A stretch of DNA of 64,000 bases from Cyclobacterium lianum (GTDB lineage: Bacteria; Bacteroidota; Bacteroidia; Cytophagales; Cyclobacteriaceae). Of this stretch, positions 1 to 8,006 are shown piece by piece (position 1 is the first letter of the stretch; the number at the start of each line of letters is the position of its first letter). The notes beneath the pieces are model-generated. The model was not told where the DNA came from and did no database searches. It saw nothing but the letters and a program-made list of their open reading frames with translations. Where the stretch lies: the NCBI RefSeq assembly GCF_900143075.1, contig NZ_FRCY01000001.1:593514-657513 (forward strand), in the 5' to 3' direction. Made by a program: the position numbers and the translations under genes.

Positions 1-1295
1 ACCAGGCCATCGGGTATTTTGAAAAGGCCCTGCAGATCGACCCCGACCTGATCGACGCACACACCGGCCTGGCCGATGCCTACAGTTTTTTGGCGGTTGC
101 CGGCTTTGCTCCGCGCGAGATTGCCTGGGCCAAAGCCATCGAGTCCATTCAGCGGGCCAAAGCCCTTGATCCCCAAAATGCGCCACTGAACTACCTGCTA
201 GCCAACCAGGCTTTCTTTACCGAAGCCAATTTTGGCCAAGCCATGTGGTATGGCCAGCAGGCGATCGCCAGTAAACCTACCTATGCCGAAGGGCATCAGT
301 TTCTGGCATTTCTTTTTATGCTGAAGGACGACCTGAAGAAAGCAGGCGAACACCTGCGCTATGCCCGGTCCATAGATCCACTTAACCCGGAAACAAAATT
401 TTATCAGGCGTATTTTTTGTATCGTTCTCAATCCTTTGATGAGGCAGAAGTACTACTCGAGCAGCTATTGGAAGCAAACGCCAAAAACCTACCTGCGCTC
501 ATTACGCTGAGTTATGTGTTTTTGAAAACACGGTCATTTGACCGGGCAGAGACTTTGATTGTTCACGGGGAGCCGGACGGTATCATGCCGGATGAAAAAT
601 TGGGATTGACCTGCCTCCTTCGGGTCATGCAGGGGGAAAAAGAAAGCTATTCCCCGCTGCTGGCCGAATTGGAAACCAATGCCTCGGGAGATACATCCTT
701 TCAGGCACATGCCTATTTGTTTTTCGTGTATTGTACCCTTCATCAGGAGGAGCAGGCATTTTCGATCCTGGAAAAACTATTCCAGAATCAATCTTCCATT
801 CTCTTACTGGCCTTTGGTGACCCCCTGGCCGATTACCTGCGTAGCAGCACCCGTTTTGAGCAATACCGGCAACGGATTTATGCAGATGCCGCTCCAGCCG
901 CCACGTCTTCCAGGCGGAACAGCGCAGAACTCAGTGAATCGGAGGCAGACCAAAGCCTTCAGAAGCTGGCTGATTTCATGGCTGCCGAAAGCCCCTTTCT
1001 GGATCCCTCTCTTTCCCTGCGCTCTCTGGCCGGACAATTGGAAATGCACCCCAACCAGCTGTCCTGGCTGCTGAACGAAAAGCAGGGCAAAAACTTCAAT
1101 GCCTATATCAATGCGTTTCGTGTGGAGCACTTTAAAAAACTGCTTGCAGATCCCCAAAATGCCTACATTTCGCTGATCGGACTGGCCTATGAAAGTGGCT
1201 TCAATTCCAAAACGGTTTTTAATACGGTATTCAGAAAAGAAACCGGTATGACCCCCAGGGAATTTCAAAAAAGCAGCAGTTTACCGGACAAATGA
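1..1295 (+). CDS. TPR-repeat protein with C-terminal AraC-type DNA-binding domain (5' truncated)
   Basis: This is the 3' part of a longer gene. The frame is open to the left edge (first whole codon at base 3), so about 430 C-terminal residues are seen and the true start lies outside the window. The first visible residues, QAIGYFEKALQIDPDLID, are a typical tetratricopeptide repeat and TPR-like helices continue for some 300 residues. The last ~100 residues are an AraC-type double helix-turn-helix (SLRSLAGQLEMHPNQLSWLL, later GFNSKTVFNTVFRKETGMTP). Proteins of this design in Bacteroidota are one-component regulators, often with a TolB-like domain and a membrane segment upstream of the repeats; that part cannot be seen. 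It probably controls the genes that follow on the same strand, but this is inference from position. Confidence 0.88.
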   Translation, partial: QAIGYFEKALQIDPDLIDAHTGLADAYSFLAVAGFAPREIAWAKAIESIQRAKALDPQNAPLNYLLANQAFFTEANFGQAMWYGQQAIASKPTYAEGHQFLAFLFMLKDDLKKAGEHLRYARSIDPLNPETKFYQAYFLYRSQSFDEAEVLLEQLLEANAKNLPALITLSYVFLKTRSFDRAETLIVHGEPDGIMPDEKLGLTCLLRVMQGEKESYSPLLAELETNASGDTSFQAHAYLFFVYCTLHQEEQAFSILEKLFQNQSSILLLAFGDPLADYLRSSTRFEQYRQRIYADAAPAATSSRRNSAELSESEADQSLQKLADFMAAESPFLDPSLSLRSLAGQLEMHPNQLSWLLNEKQGKNFNAYINAFRVEHFKKLLADPQNAYISLIGLAYESGFNSKTVFNTVFRKETGMTPREFQKSSSLPDK

Positions 1296-1390
1296 GTTCA
1301 GGATTATAATTCCGAACTTCTTTTACATTTTTCCGGACCTTTGTGAGGTTTCCATAGACCACCTTTGTTGCGAATCAACAAAGAAATGTC

Positions 1391-2437
1391 ATGAACAACG
1401 AAAAAATGGAGGCCATACAGGTCACAAAATATGGGCCCGCTTCCGTTCTGAAACCACACCGGGTGGCCAGGCCACAGCCCGCAGCCGACGAAGTATTGGT
1501 GAAAGTCATCACTTCTTCGGCTACCACCGCAGACGCAATGATGCGTACCGGTAAGCCCTGGTTTGGCCGGCTCATTATCGGACTAAGGAAGCCTAAAAGC
1601 CCCATACCGGGAACCGGATTTGCCGGTTACGTGGTAGAAACTGGCAGGGAGGTTAACAATTATCGGATTGGGGACCCCGTTTTCGGCGAAACCACCATTG
1701 GATTTGGTGCCAATGCCGAATACCTGCGCCTAAAAGCCAGTGGGGTACTCCTGCCGCTCCCCGAAACACTTGGGTTTTCGGAGGCAGCCAGCTTCTGCGA
1801 CGGTCACCTGACGGCTTACAATTACCTGAAGCGTCTTGGCGGAGTAAAACCGGGCGATCAGGTATTGATCAACGGTGCCTCCGGAAGCCTGGGAACGGCC
1901 GCGGTACAGATCGCCCGGTACCTGGGCGCAGAAGTGACGGCAGTTTGCAGCGGCAGGAATGCTGGCCTGGTAAAATCACTTGGAGCCAACCATGTGGTGG
2001 ACTATACGAAAGAGGATTTTACGAAAAGTGACCGCCGGTACGACCTGATCTTTGATACCCTGGGCAAACGCTCCTTTGCGGACTGCCGGCGGGTATTGAA
2101 GAAGGAGGGTACCTATTATTCTCCGGTTCTCAAATTTTCACTACTCGCCCAAATGCTGTTTACCCGCTACTTTTCGTCTAAAAAGGCGGTTTTTGAAGCG
2201 ACCGGTTTGCTTTCTGACAGTCAGCTTAGGGGTCTGTTGACTGAGGTGCTGGAGCTGCAGCAAGCGGGAAAGCTACGGACCGTAATCGACCGGCAATATC
2301 CGCTGGCAAAGCTTTCCGAAGCACACCAATACATCGACTCCGGTCACAAGAGAGGAAATATCATTATTATCAACTCGGAAGATTTCACTTCTGTTTCAAA
2401 TCAAATCCTATCCGGAAAAAAAAATCTACAGGATTAG
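1391..2437 (+). CDS. NAD(P)-dependent alcohol dehydrogenase / quinone oxidoreductase, MDR superfamily
   Basis: A 348-residue medium-chain dehydrogenase/reductase. The N-terminal GroES-like half (PAADEVLVKV, then GTGFAGYVVETG) is followed by a Rossmann domain with the nucleotide-binding stretch LINGASGSLGTAAVQIA and a typical C-terminal end (LAKLSEAHQYIDSGHKRGNI). No structural-zinc cysteine cluster is seen, so it resembles the zinc-independent quinone-oxidoreductase branch. It would reduce small carbonyl or quinone compounds with NAD(P)H in the cytosol; the substrate cannot be told. The ATG at 1391 is used; a second ATG at 1406 (MEAIQV) is equally possible. It starts about 95 bases after the upstream AraC-TPR regulator, on the same strand. 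Confidence 0.9.
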   Translation: MNNEKMEAIQVTKYGPASVLKPHRVARPQPAADEVLVKVITSSATTADAMMRTGKPWFGRLIIGLRKPKSPIPGTGFAGYVVETGREVNNYRIGDPVFGETTIGFGANAEYLRLKASGVLLPLPETLGFSEAASFCDGHLTAYNYLKRLGGVKPGDQVLINGASGSLGTAAVQIARYLGAEVTAVCSGRNAGLVKSLGANHVVDYTKEDFTKSDRRYDLIFDTLGKRSFADCRRVLKKEGTYYSPVLKFSLLAQMLFTRYFSSKKAVFEATGLLSDSQLRGLLTEVLELQQAGKLRTVIDRQYPLAKLSEAHQYIDSGHKRGNIIIINSEDFTSVSNQILSGKKNLQD

Positions 2438-2503
2438 AATTATTCCTTAACATTCTGCCGACAGGCAGATATCAGATCATTAAAACTCAAACTATATACA
2501 AAG

Positions 2504-2875
2504 ATGAAAAACGTAAAGAATGCAATCATTGCCCTCACATTACTTGTTGGATTGGGATCCTGCGGGGTCAACCAGGCCTGGGTTCTGAATCAGAACCAAA
2601 ACAGCACTGAGGTGCACCTGGGTAGTAAAAATTTTGAAGTCATTGGTCAGGTAAGCGGTGCGGCTTCGGTCGACTACGTGCTGATTTTCGGTGGAACAAA
2701 CCGGACAAGCCTCTATAATGAAGCCTATGCCGCCATGATCGAAGAGGCAGATTTGACGTCAGGTAGCCGTACCATTACCAATGTACTCACCGAAGAACAT
2801 GTAGGCGGGGTTCCTCCTTTCTACTACAAAAGGACCCTGACCGTAAGTGGGACGGTGGTGGAATTTACCAGGTAA
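2504..2875 (+). CDS. small lipoprotein, DUF6567-like
   Basis: A 123-residue secreted protein. The N-terminus MKNVKNAIIALTLLVGLGSC is a lipoprotein signal peptide with the lipid-attachment Cys at residue 20, so the mature protein should sit in the outer or inner membrane facing the periplasm. The body (LNQNQNSTEVHLGSKNFEV, then QVSGAASVDYVLIFGG) matches my memory of the Bacteroidota family DUF6567, whose function is unknown. It lies between an oxidoreductase and two DUF4386 genes on the same strand, separated from the latter by only 22 bases, so co-transcription is plausible. The family name is recalled, not searched. Confidence 0.72.
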   Translation: MKNVKNAIIALTLLVGLGSCGVNQAWVLNQNQNSTEVHLGSKNFEVIGQVSGAASVDYVLIFGGTNRTSLYNEAYAAMIEEADLTSGSRTITNVLTEEHVGGVPPFYYKRTLTVSGTVVEFTR

Positions 2876-2897
2876 TTGTAGTTAAAGGTATTTCGCT

Positions 2898-3620
2898 ATG
2901 AATCCACTACAGGAAAAATCGGAAAGAAAGGCGTACATGAGGCAAACGGGCCTCATGTACCTTTTGGTAATCGTTTTGGCTGGCTTCAGTCAGGGGTACA
3001 TCCGGAGTAGTCTGATCGTTCCGGATGATGCGGTGGCCACCTCCCTGAATATATCGGGCGAGGAAGGCCTGTTTCGCCTGGGATTGGGACTCGATCTGAT
3101 CGCTTTTTTGTTGGATGCGATCATTTCGATCTTTTTATTCAAATTGTTTCGTGCCTATGGGCAGACGCTGGCGCTGACGGCAATGGTGTTGCGGCTACTG
3201 GCTCATCCGGCGATAGGTAGCTTGAATCTGCTCAATCATTACCTGGCCCTACAGGCAGCTCTGGCACCGGATTTCCTCGCTGGATTTGACGGACCGCAGC
3301 TTCAATCGATGAGCCTGCTCTTTATGGAAGCGCACCGAACAGGCTATCTGATAGCAGGGGTGTTTTTTGGCCTCCATTGTTTGCTATTAGGGCTCCTGCT
3401 GTACCGCTCTCCGGTACCCGGCTGGTTGGGGATCTTGATGATCATGGCTGGGATCGGCTACGAAATGGAAGCCTTTGGCGATTTCCTGTTTCCTGGTAAT
3501 GAAGCCTGGCTGGCGGTACTGGTGGGAGTGACGGCTGTTCTGGGGGAGGTTACACTCACCGCCTATTTGTTGATAAAAGGATTTCTTATCAGTAAATTGA
3601 ATGCGAATGATGTCAGATAA
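2898..3620 (+). CDS. DUF4386-type integral membrane protein (first of a tandem pair)
   Basis: A 240-residue hydrophobic protein with about six predicted membrane segments. The opening (ERKAYMRQTGLMYLLVIVLA, then a G-Y-I-R-S loop) and the LDLIAFLLDAIISIFLFKLF segment are characteristic of DUF4386, a Bacteroidota/Firmicutes membrane family of unknown function. The gene overlaps the next DUF4386 gene by 20 bases, and that one overlaps an amidohydrolase gene by 4, so the three are very likely one operon. No catalytic residues can be pointed to. The start ATG at 2898 is the first one after the preceding gene. Confidence 0.85.
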   Translation: MNPLQEKSERKAYMRQTGLMYLLVIVLAGFSQGYIRSSLIVPDDAVATSLNISGEEGLFRLGLGLDLIAFLLDAIISIFLFKLFRAYGQTLALTAMVLRLLAHPAIGSLNLLNHYLALQAALAPDFLAGFDGPQLQSMSLLFMEAHRTGYLIAGVFFGLHCLLLGLLLYRSPVPGWLGILMIMAGIGYEMEAFGDFLFPGNEAWLAVLVGVTAVLGEVTLTAYLLIKGFLISKLNANDVR

Positions 3621-4299
3621 ACGAAATATGGCCCTTCTTTCCGGGCTGGCTTTGATAGCCATGGCCCTGCTAGCCGGCTTTGCCTATGGATATGTGCACA
3701 GCGGGCTGATCGACCCAAACAGTCCCGAAGAAACCTACCGCAACCTGCAATCATCGGGTAAGTTGTTCAGCTATGGGATCGCAGCCTGGGGAGCGATTGT
3801 GGTACTGGACCTGTTGGTAGCAGGCAGTCTGCACGGATTCCTGAAGGAAGTTAATTTCCGTCTTTCGGCCCTTACCGCCCTGATCAGGATTGTTTATGCA
3901 TTCGTATTGTTGGCGGCAGTGGTCCATTTGCTGGAGGCGAGCGCATTGGTGGAAGCTGCTGCAGGTGCCAAGGAGGTGCTGCTCTCCCTGCAGCGCTTTG
4001 AGTGGGTATGGTCCCAGGGATTGGTCCTGTTTGGATTTCACTTGCTGGGATTGGGATTGTTGGCAGTCAGGGGAAGCGAAATACCCTCCTTTTTCGGCTG
4101 GCTTTTGCTCGTCGCGGGTGGTTTTTACACGGGCATACACCTAGCTAAAATAATGATTCCCGGCTATGTACAAGAGATTGCATTTATCGAAATGATCGCA
4201 AGCGTACCCATGGCCTTTGCAGAGATTGGCTTTGCATTCTGGCTGCTTTTCCGGGCCTGCCGGCAGCGCTTTTCTCAACCAATTGCTGCTCTCTCATGA
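3601..4299 (+). CDS. DUF4386-type integral membrane protein (second of a tandem pair)
   Basis: A 232-residue membrane protein and a diverged paralogue of the gene before it: the same layout of an N-terminal hydrophobic segment (ALLSGLALIAMALLAGFAYG) followed by Y-V-H-S-G-L-I-D-P, a long extracytoplasmic loop and four to five more membrane helices. It starts inside the 3' end of its neighbour; ATG codons at 3601, 3607 and 3610 are all usable and 3610 (MSDK) would shorten the overlap. Its stop overlaps the next start as ATGA. Tandem duplication followed by divergence is the simplest explanation. Function unknown. Confidence 0.82.
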   Translation: MRMMSDKRNMALLSGLALIAMALLAGFAYGYVHSGLIDPNSPEETYRNLQSSGKLFSYGIAAWGAIVVLDLLVAGSLHGFLKEVNFRLSALTALIRIVYAFVLLAAVVHLLEASALVEAAAGAKEVLLSLQRFEWVWSQGLVLFGFHLLGLGLLAVRGSEIPSFFGWLLLVAGGFYTGIHLAKIMIPGYVQEIAFIEMIASVPMAFAEIGFAFWLLFRACRQRFSQPIAALS

Positions 4300-5729
4300 A
4301 TCTGGTCAAAAAAATAAGCCGGATAGCCGGCGGCCTACTCCTACTGATTTTAATATTGGTTTTTGCCCTGATTTTTCAGGAGCAACACAGCCTTTCTTAC
4401 CTGAAAATAGCGGAGCAAGCTGACTGGCAGCAACGCGACTACCTGATCAAAAATGTGCATGTGGTACCCATGACCGCCGATACCGTGCTAGCCGATCAGA
4501 TGGTACACCTACAGGACGGCCTTATCGTTGAAATTGCTTCTCAAATTGAGTTGTCGGAAATACCGGTAATCGATGGAAAAGGCGGATACCTGATGCCCGG
4601 GCTGACGGACATGCATGTGCACGTCTGGGATTCCCAGGAGTTGGGCCTGTACCTGGCCAATGGGGTGACCACGGTGCGCAACCTCTGGGGTCAGCCCATG
4701 CACCTGCGCATGAAGGAATCCATCCGAAAGGGCGAGTTGCTGGGCCCGGACTTCTATACCTCCGGCCCCAAACTCACCGGGCCCGATTATCCGGGAGACG
4801 ATAACCTGCAGCTTCTTTCTGTAGACCAGGCCCGGGAAAAAGTGGCCAGCTACAAGGCGAGAGGCTACGATTTTATCAAGACCTACAATGGGCTGACACC
4901 GGAGCTTTTCGAGGCCATTTTGGAGGAGTGCCGGATACAGGATATAGACATCGCCGCCCACCCCTCGTCGGCCCTTCCCTATGCGGCACACCTGCGGGAG
5001 GAGATTGTCAGCGTAGAACATAGCGAAGACATCGTGCAGCAGGCCCTGAACTACCAATTGGATACGGCCGGTCTGGCCCGGGTAGTGGCGGACTACGCTT
5101 CCTTTCCCTCGTCCGCACACTGTCCCACACTGGTAGTGTATTACAATATTTACCGCCTGCTGACCGAAGAGCAGATCCTGGAGGCCCCGGATCTGGATTT
5201 TATGAATCCACTGATCCGGATGGTGGACAGCGAGGCCCAGTACCAGCGGTGGACAACAGCAGAGAAGAACGATTCTCTGCTGGCTCATAAGATTCTGGCG
5301 CAGCATCGCTTTCACCTGCTTGCGGTTCGCAAATTGCAGGAGGCGGGTGTCAACCTGGTCGCGGGTACCGATGCCGGCATTGGCATCACCCCGGCCGGTG
5401 TCTCCATGCATCAGGAATTGGCCTTTTACCGGGAAGCCGGCCTGAGTCCTTATGAGGCGTTACAAACCGCCACCGTCAATCCGGCAAAAACCCACGACTT
5501 TCTGACCAATACCGGCACGGTAGAAGTGGGGAAAAAGGCCAACCTGGTGTTGGTGCAAAGCAATCCAGTGGAAGATCCCGACACGATGAGGGAGCCGGAG
5601 GGGGTATGGGTTGGCGGGCGCTACATTTCCCGGGAGCAGTTGGAGGCGTTTACGGGTCATGCACGGGAGCGGAACAATTTGCTACCCTCGGCCCTGCGTT
5701 ACGCGGAGTATTTGCTGCGGGAACGGTGA
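4296..5729 (+). CDS. membrane-anchored or secreted amidohydrolase family metal-dependent hydrolase
   Basis: A 477-residue amidohydrolase-superfamily enzyme with an N-terminal hydrophobic signal or anchor (residues ~9-28), so it acts outside the cytoplasm. The metal-binding HxH lies in MPGLTDMHVHVWD, further metal ligands are probably the His of DIAAHPSSA and VEHSED, and the catalytic Asp is in AGTDAGIGITP. The C-terminal SPYEALQTATVNPAKT followed by VGKKANLVLV is the normal family ending, in which the barrel is followed by the return of the small beta-sandwich. It belongs to the imidazolonepropionase-like/prolidase-like group; the substrate cannot be told. It overlaps the upstream DUF4386 gene by four bases (ATGA). 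Confidence 0.9.
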   Translation: MNLVKKISRIAGGLLLLILILVFALIFQEQHSLSYLKIAEQADWQQRDYLIKNVHVVPMTADTVLADQMVHLQDGLIVEIASQIELSEIPVIDGKGGYLMPGLTDMHVHVWDSQELGLYLANGVTTVRNLWGQPMHLRMKESIRKGELLGPDFYTSGPKLTGPDYPGDDNLQLLSVDQAREKVASYKARGYDFIKTYNGLTPELFEAILEECRIQDIDIAAHPSSALPYAAHLREEIVSVEHSEDIVQQALNYQLDTAGLARVVADYASFPSSAHCPTLVVYYNIYRLLTEEQILEAPDLDFMNPLIRMVDSEAQYQRWTTAEKNDSLLAHKILAQHRFHLLAVRKLQEAGVNLVAGTDAGIGITPAGVSMHQELAFYREAGLSPYEALQTATVNPAKTHDFLTNTGTVEVGKKANLVLVQSNPVEDPDTMREPEGVWVGGRYISREQLEAFTGHARERNNLLPSALRYAEYLLRER

Positions 5730-5942
5730 GCCTGGCGATTGAGTTTTGGGAAAAAGGCAGCGCGGCGATGACCTATCCTGGTTCCTTACTGTGCCGATAG
5801 GCTTTGTACGGGTATTTATGGTTTAGCGTTCGCAGGAGGCCACCAAAAGTAGGGCGCCTGGGACCTGTTTTACAGGGAGTAATTGCTGCGGCGGCAACTC
5901 CAGGAGGTTGTCAGATGGATTTCAACCAGAGAAAAGTAAGCA

Positions 5943-6833
5943 ATGGCCCATTCGCATGAACATTCAGGGGGAACGAAAAACCTGAGAATCGCTTTTTTTA
6001 TAAACCTTGCCTTTACCTGTCTGGAAATTGCAGGTGGTTTTCTTACCAATAGCATTGCCATTATTTCAGATGCTTTACACGATTTCGGGGACTCCCTTTC
6101 GCTGGGTCTGGCATGGTACCTGGAAAAGAAAGCCTCTGAAAAAAGCGCAACAGACAGGTTCAGCTTCGGGTTTGCACGCTTTCGCTTGTTAGGGGCATTG
6201 GTAAATGCACTTGTATTGATCGGAGGTTCTGTTTACATCGTCATAGAAGCGGTAGGAAGGTTTCAGCATCCCGAGCCGGTACAGTCGCTTTGGATGATGG
6301 GGATAGCGGTGATTGGTCTGGCGGCCAATGGCTACGCAGCCTGGCGAACCCGGGGAGCCACCTCTTTAAACGAAAAGGTCATTAGCTGGCATTTGCTGGA
6401 AGATGTATTGGGATGGCTGGCCGTACTGATCGTCTCCGTTATTCTGCAATTTAAGGATTGGTATTTTCTGGATCCCGCCCTGTCAATCGGTATAACGCTT
6501 TTTATCCTGTATGGAGTGGGTAGCAGATTATGGGACACGCTTTATTTGCTACTGCAGGGCGTTCCGGCAAAAATCGACCTGGAAGAAATCAGGGCAAAAC
6601 TTAAGGCTGTAAGCCACGTGCAGTCGGTTCATCACATGCATATTTGGTCACTCGATGGCAGCCATCATGTCTTTACCACACACCTTGTATTGGAGAATAT
6701 TTCGGAATACGATAAAGTAGATCAGGTACGGCAGCATGCCCTGGAGGCTTTAAAGGAATATGATTTCCATCACCATACCATACAGGTAGAATTGGATGCC
6801 AGTACCTGTGAACTGAACAGGGATACTACCTGA
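5943..6833 (+). CDS. cation diffusion facilitator (CDF) zinc/cadmium/cobalt exporter
   Basis: A 296-residue inner-membrane antiporter of the CDF family, which expels divalent metals in exchange for protons. A histidine-bearing N-terminus (MAHSHEHSGG) precedes six membrane helices; the metal site is given by DALHDFGDSL in helix 2 and HLLEDVLGWLAVL in helix 5. The C-terminal cytoplasmic ferredoxin-like domain contains VQSVHHMHIWSLDGSHHVFT, the usual dimer/regulatory metal site. Length and order match CzcD/ZitB proteins. The start at ATG 5943 follows a 213-base gap without genes. No metal-responsive regulator is adjacent. Confidence 0.94.
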   Translation: MAHSHEHSGGTKNLRIAFFINLAFTCLEIAGGFLTNSIAIISDALHDFGDSLSLGLAWYLEKKASEKSATDRFSFGFARFRLLGALVNALVLIGGSVYIVIEAVGRFQHPEPVQSLWMMGIAVIGLAANGYAAWRTRGATSLNEKVISWHLLEDVLGWLAVLIVSVILQFKDWYFLDPALSIGITLFILYGVGSRLWDTLYLLLQGVPAKIDLEEIRAKLKAVSHVQSVHHMHIWSLDGSHHVFTTHLVLENISEYDKVDQVRQHALEALKEYDFHHHTIQVELDASTCELNRDTT

Positions 6834-7124
6834 TTTTTTTGACATCGGCTCCAGGTTCTGCTACCAGTATCTATCTCAAGTATCTAGTATTCAAAGGAAT
6901 GCGACGACCGACCTGTACTTAATCTTCCGAATGGTGTTCAAAACCGGTTGTTCAAATGGATTGAAAAATCCGGCGGAAGTGAACGGACGATAGGGCATGT
7001 GAAGCCCTTTTGCAAGTAATCAATCCTGTTGGGGTAGGCAAAAGAAGTACAGAAAGCAGTGGTATTGCTTCGACTAGCGAACCAAATTGTCGCAGCACGG
7101 TTAGATTGAAAATCGATAGCAGCG

Positions 7125-7703
7125 ATGATTAAAACCGAAAATTTCGAAAAAGTGGAGGTTTCTTCCCTGGAAGAACTCCGGTCCTGGCTGATGCAGCATC
7201 ATGGCCAGCAGGAGAGCGTCTGGCTGGTGACCTGGAAGAAAAGTGAACCGCAACGGTATGTTTCCAGAGAGGAAGTGCTCGATGAGCTGATTTGTTTTGG
7301 TTGGATCGACGGCATCCGGCGCAAGTTGGACGAGCAGCGGACCATGCAATTGATCACCTGGAGAAAGGTGGAACATTGGGCAGGAAGCTACAAAGAGCGG
7401 GCAGCAAAACTAATTGCGGCAGGTAAAATGCAGGAATCGGGTTTGAAAGCCATTGAAACTTCCAAAGCAAGTGGGCTATGGGACTTTATGGATGAGGTAG
7501 ACCAATTGATTGTTCCTCTGGACCTGGCCGATGCGCTGGCAAGCTACCAGGGGGCCACCGCTTTTTTTGAAGCCATCAATCCCTCAAGCAAGCGCTTTGT
7601 ACTGAGATGGCTCAAACTGGCGCGAACCGAAAAAACCAGGAAAAAAAGAATCGACCAACTTGTCCAGCTGGCTGCCAGGGGCGAAAAATTACCGGGAAGT
7701 TGA
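7125..7703 (+). CDS. YdeI/OmpD-associated family protein
   Basis: A 192-residue soluble protein of the YdeI/OmpD-associated family. The N-terminal part (SSLEELRSWLMQHHGQQESV, then WLVTWKK) and the strongly conserved VLDELICFGWIDGIRRKLD are diagnostic, as is the C-terminal basic tail (KLARTEKTRKKRIDQLVQLA). Members have been linked to resistance to antimicrobial peptides or bacteriocins and are often stress induced, but the biochemical function is not settled. It stands alone between a CDF exporter and a broken acylase gene. The start codon ATG at 7125 gives the usual family length. Confidence 0.85.
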   Translation: MIKTENFEKVEVSSLEELRSWLMQHHGQQESVWLVTWKKSEPQRYVSREEVLDELICFGWIDGIRRKLDEQRTMQLITWRKVEHWAGSYKERAAKLIAAGKMQESGLKAIETSKASGLWDFMDEVDQLIVPLDLADALASYQGATAFFEAINPSSKRFVLRWLKLARTEKTRKKRIDQLVQLAARGEKLPGS

Positions 7704-8006
7704 TAGCCAATCTGCCTTTCAGCAAGAAGTGTATAGGCACTGGCGGATTTTGCTTTTTGAATGTAGCCCAATAGGATTGTCCGTAAATTCCGCATTGGGC
7801 AATTGGTATTTTTGCTGTATATTGAATGCAGGGAAAAATGGGTGGCCTTTACTCCTGAAGAGCTGGTAAACGACTGTGTTTGGCGCAAAGCAAGACTCTC
7901 TGTCCATTCCCGGCAGAAAAAAGGGCTTTGCCAGTGCGGTATGCCAACAGCCCGGCGTTGCCCGTTCTTTTTCCTTCTTTTTTACCGATTCAAAATTAAA
8001 ATACCT
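7704..8006. other. intergenic stretch without a recognisable gene
   Basis: These 303 bases separate the YdeI-like gene from the acylase. Both strands contain short open frames but none has a recognisable protein sequence. The frame of the acylase stays open upstream of its ATG at 8007, but the conceptual peptide there is unlike any family and lacks a signal sequence, whereas starting at 8007 gives a clean lipoprotein signal. Confidence 0.6.

Noticed and set aside
4509-5411. A 300-codon minus-strand frame across the amidohydrolase
   Set aside because: Shadow of the plus-strand gene, which carries the whole set of metal-binding motifs.
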